64,000 nucleotides of DNA, taken from the NCBI RefSeq assembly GCF_024266705.1, contig NZ_CP100756.1, positions 2,852,001 through 2,916,000 on the forward strand, in the 5' to 3' direction. Below, piece after piece: positions 63,170 through 64,000 of the stretch. The notes under the pieces are model-generated. The model saw only the letters and a program-made list of their open reading frames with translations. It had not been told where the DNA came from and did not search any database. This stretch comes from Natrinema gelatinilyticum (GTDB taxonomy: Archaea; Halobacteriota; Halobacteria; Halobacteriales; Natrialbaceae). The position numbers were made by a program, and so were the translations under genes. Position 1 is the first letter of the stretch; the number at the start of each line of letters is the position of its first letter.

Positions 63170-64000
63170 TCAGAGGATAATGCTTTTCTCGCGCATCATC
63201 GCGTGGATCGACGCGTCGAGGCCCTCGCGACCGATCCCCGAGTCCTTGTTCCCGCCGAAGGGAACGTCGCCGAGTCCGTGGCTCGGTGCGCCGTTGATTC
63301 GGACCGCACCGGCGTCGATGCGCTCTGCCATCCGCATCGCGCGCTTATAGTCGTTCGTAAAGACCGCGGCGTCGAGCGCGAGGTCGGAGCCGTTCGCGAT
63401 TTCGAGTGCCTCGGCTTCGTCTTCGAACGTGGTTATCGCGGCGATGGGACCGAATTGCTCCTCGTCTACGATGCGGGCTTCGTGCGGGACGTTCGCGAGC
63501 AGGGTCGGCTCGAAGAACTGCGCGCCGAGTTCGTCCGGCACTCCATCCGGGGCGCGGCGCTCGCCCCCGCGGACGAGGTCCGCACCCTTCGCGACGGCGT
63601 CCTCGACCAGTTCTTCGACCCAGTCGGCCTGATCCTCGCTGATGAGCGGGCCAAGCGCCGTATTCTCGTCGAAGAGATCGCCCGCCTGCCAGGCGTCCAT
63701 CTGGCCGTCGATCAGGTCGACCAGTTCGTCGTGGACCGATTCGTGAGCGAGCACACGCGAAATGGCCGAACACCGTTGTCCGGCGTACTTGAACGACCCT
63801 TTGGTGCAGTTGCCCGCCACCTCGGACAGATCGGCGTCCTCGAAGACGACCGCCGGGGCGTTCCCGCCAAGTTCCATGTGCAGATTGACCATCCCGCTCT
63901 CGCGTGCGACGTGCTTTCCAGCGCCCGAGGAGCCGGTCATAGCGATGGCGTTGACGCGGTCGTCGCCTGCCAGTACGTCGCCAATCTCGCTCGCTTTGCC
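63170..64000 (-). CDS. Aldehyde dehydrogenase family protein (partial, N-terminus outside window)
   Basis: The C-terminal 276 residues of an NAD(P)-dependent aldehyde dehydrogenase, open to the window edge (GKASEIGDVLAGDDRVNAIA leads in). The general-base Glu (HMELGGNAPAVVF) and the catalytic Cys (AGQRCSAISRVL) are present, as is the EEQFGPIAAI motif. The end (REGLDASIHAMMREKSIIL) recalls GapN and lactaldehyde dehydrogenase-type members. The sugar kinase gene follows downstream on the same strand. Confidence 0.9.
   Translation of the reverse strand, partial: GKASEIGDVLAGDDRVNAIAMTGSSGAGKHVARESGMVNLHMELGGNAPAVVFEDADLSEVAGNCTKGSFKYAGQRCSAISRVLAHESVHDELVDLIDGQMDAWQAGDLFDENTALGPLISEDQADWVEELVEDAVAKGADLVRGGERRAPDGVPDELGAQFFEPTLLANVPHEARIVDEEQFGPIAAITTFEDEAEALEIANGSDLALDAAVFTNDYKRAMRMAERIDAGAVRINGAPSHGLGDVPFGGNKDSGIGREGLDASIHAMMREKSIIL

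Noticed and set aside
1..64000. CRISPR arrays, rRNA genes or a prophage
   Set aside because: No regularly spaced short repeats, no rRNA-like sequence and no run of phage structural genes were seen on reading through; only one tRNA was found.

Overview
The window is chromosomal DNA from a halophilic archaeon (class Halobacteria; the gene set fits the Natrialbales, but a genus cannot be fixed from sequence alone). The evidence is high GC, strongly Asp/Glu-rich proteins, a cbaA/B/D-type ba3 cytochrome oxidase, a Bat-like HTH regulator, Tat lipoproteins, ISH3-family and IS1341-type (TnpB) elements, and frequent ATGA start/stop overlaps.

Layout. 1-7.2 kb: the end of aconitase, then a ba3 terminal oxidase (IIa-II-I, minus strand) with a copper P-type ATPase and a frameshifted TauE/SafE-like partner on the plus strand; two 81-bp imperfect palindromes bracket the oxidase genes. 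7.2-11.7 kb: a decayed accessory stretch with a frameshifted SNase-like nuclease, one intact and two broken winged-helix genes, a broken secreted-protein gene and an intact Fic protein. 11.8-33.6 kb: mostly housekeeping genes (DUF255 thioredoxin protein, acyl-CoA ligase plus carboxyltransferase, cysteine synthase, ThiI, archaeal methionine adenosyltransferase, CYTH protein, FKBP, pyrB-pyrI, crotonase, HTH-10 regulator, metallo-hydrolase) with several unrecognised conserved proteins. 33.9-35.2 kb: a dicarboxylate/amino-acid symporter.

35.8-49.6 kb is the mobile part. Two almost identical 1388-bp ISH3-family copies lie in the same orientation, each with its own 5-bp target duplication (AGAAT and ATACT). 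The first is split by a 1428-bp IS110-family (IS1111-type) element. The second sits in the left flank of an IS1341-type tnpB element whose gene is split by a different 1407-bp IS1111-type element. Between the ISH3 copies lie tRNA-Lys(CUU) with a duplicated 3' end, a TrkA-N/DHH phosphoesterase, a PRC-barrel protein, a crotonase and the acetate-forming pair (Pta-like P-loop/DRTGG protein and ADP-forming acetyl-CoA synthetase). Two solo scars resembling the tnpB 3' end are also present.

49.9-52.8 kb: a zinc-type ABC importer (permease, ATPase, His-rich binding protein) with a repeated sequence in its promoter. 53.4-54.8 kb: an AT-rich gene-poor stretch leading into a four-gene glycosylation operon: polyprenol-phosphate glycosyltransferase, an epimerase-like protein that has lost its catalytic Tyr and Lys, a GT4 glycosyltransferase, and a GtrA-DUF2079 fusion that could both flip and use a lipid-linked sugar. 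The window ends with a YihY/BrkB membrane protein, a PfkB sugar kinase and an aldehyde dehydrogenase cut by the window edge.

The most interesting signal is in the first IS1111-type element. The non-coding end downstream of its transposase carries a hairpin whose loop region shows a 10-nt identity (CTGTAACAGC) to the ISH3 site where the element inserted, as expected for a bridge/seeker-type guide RNA. Removing either IS1111-type element together with one copy of the dinucleotide CA restores the interrupted host gene exactly.
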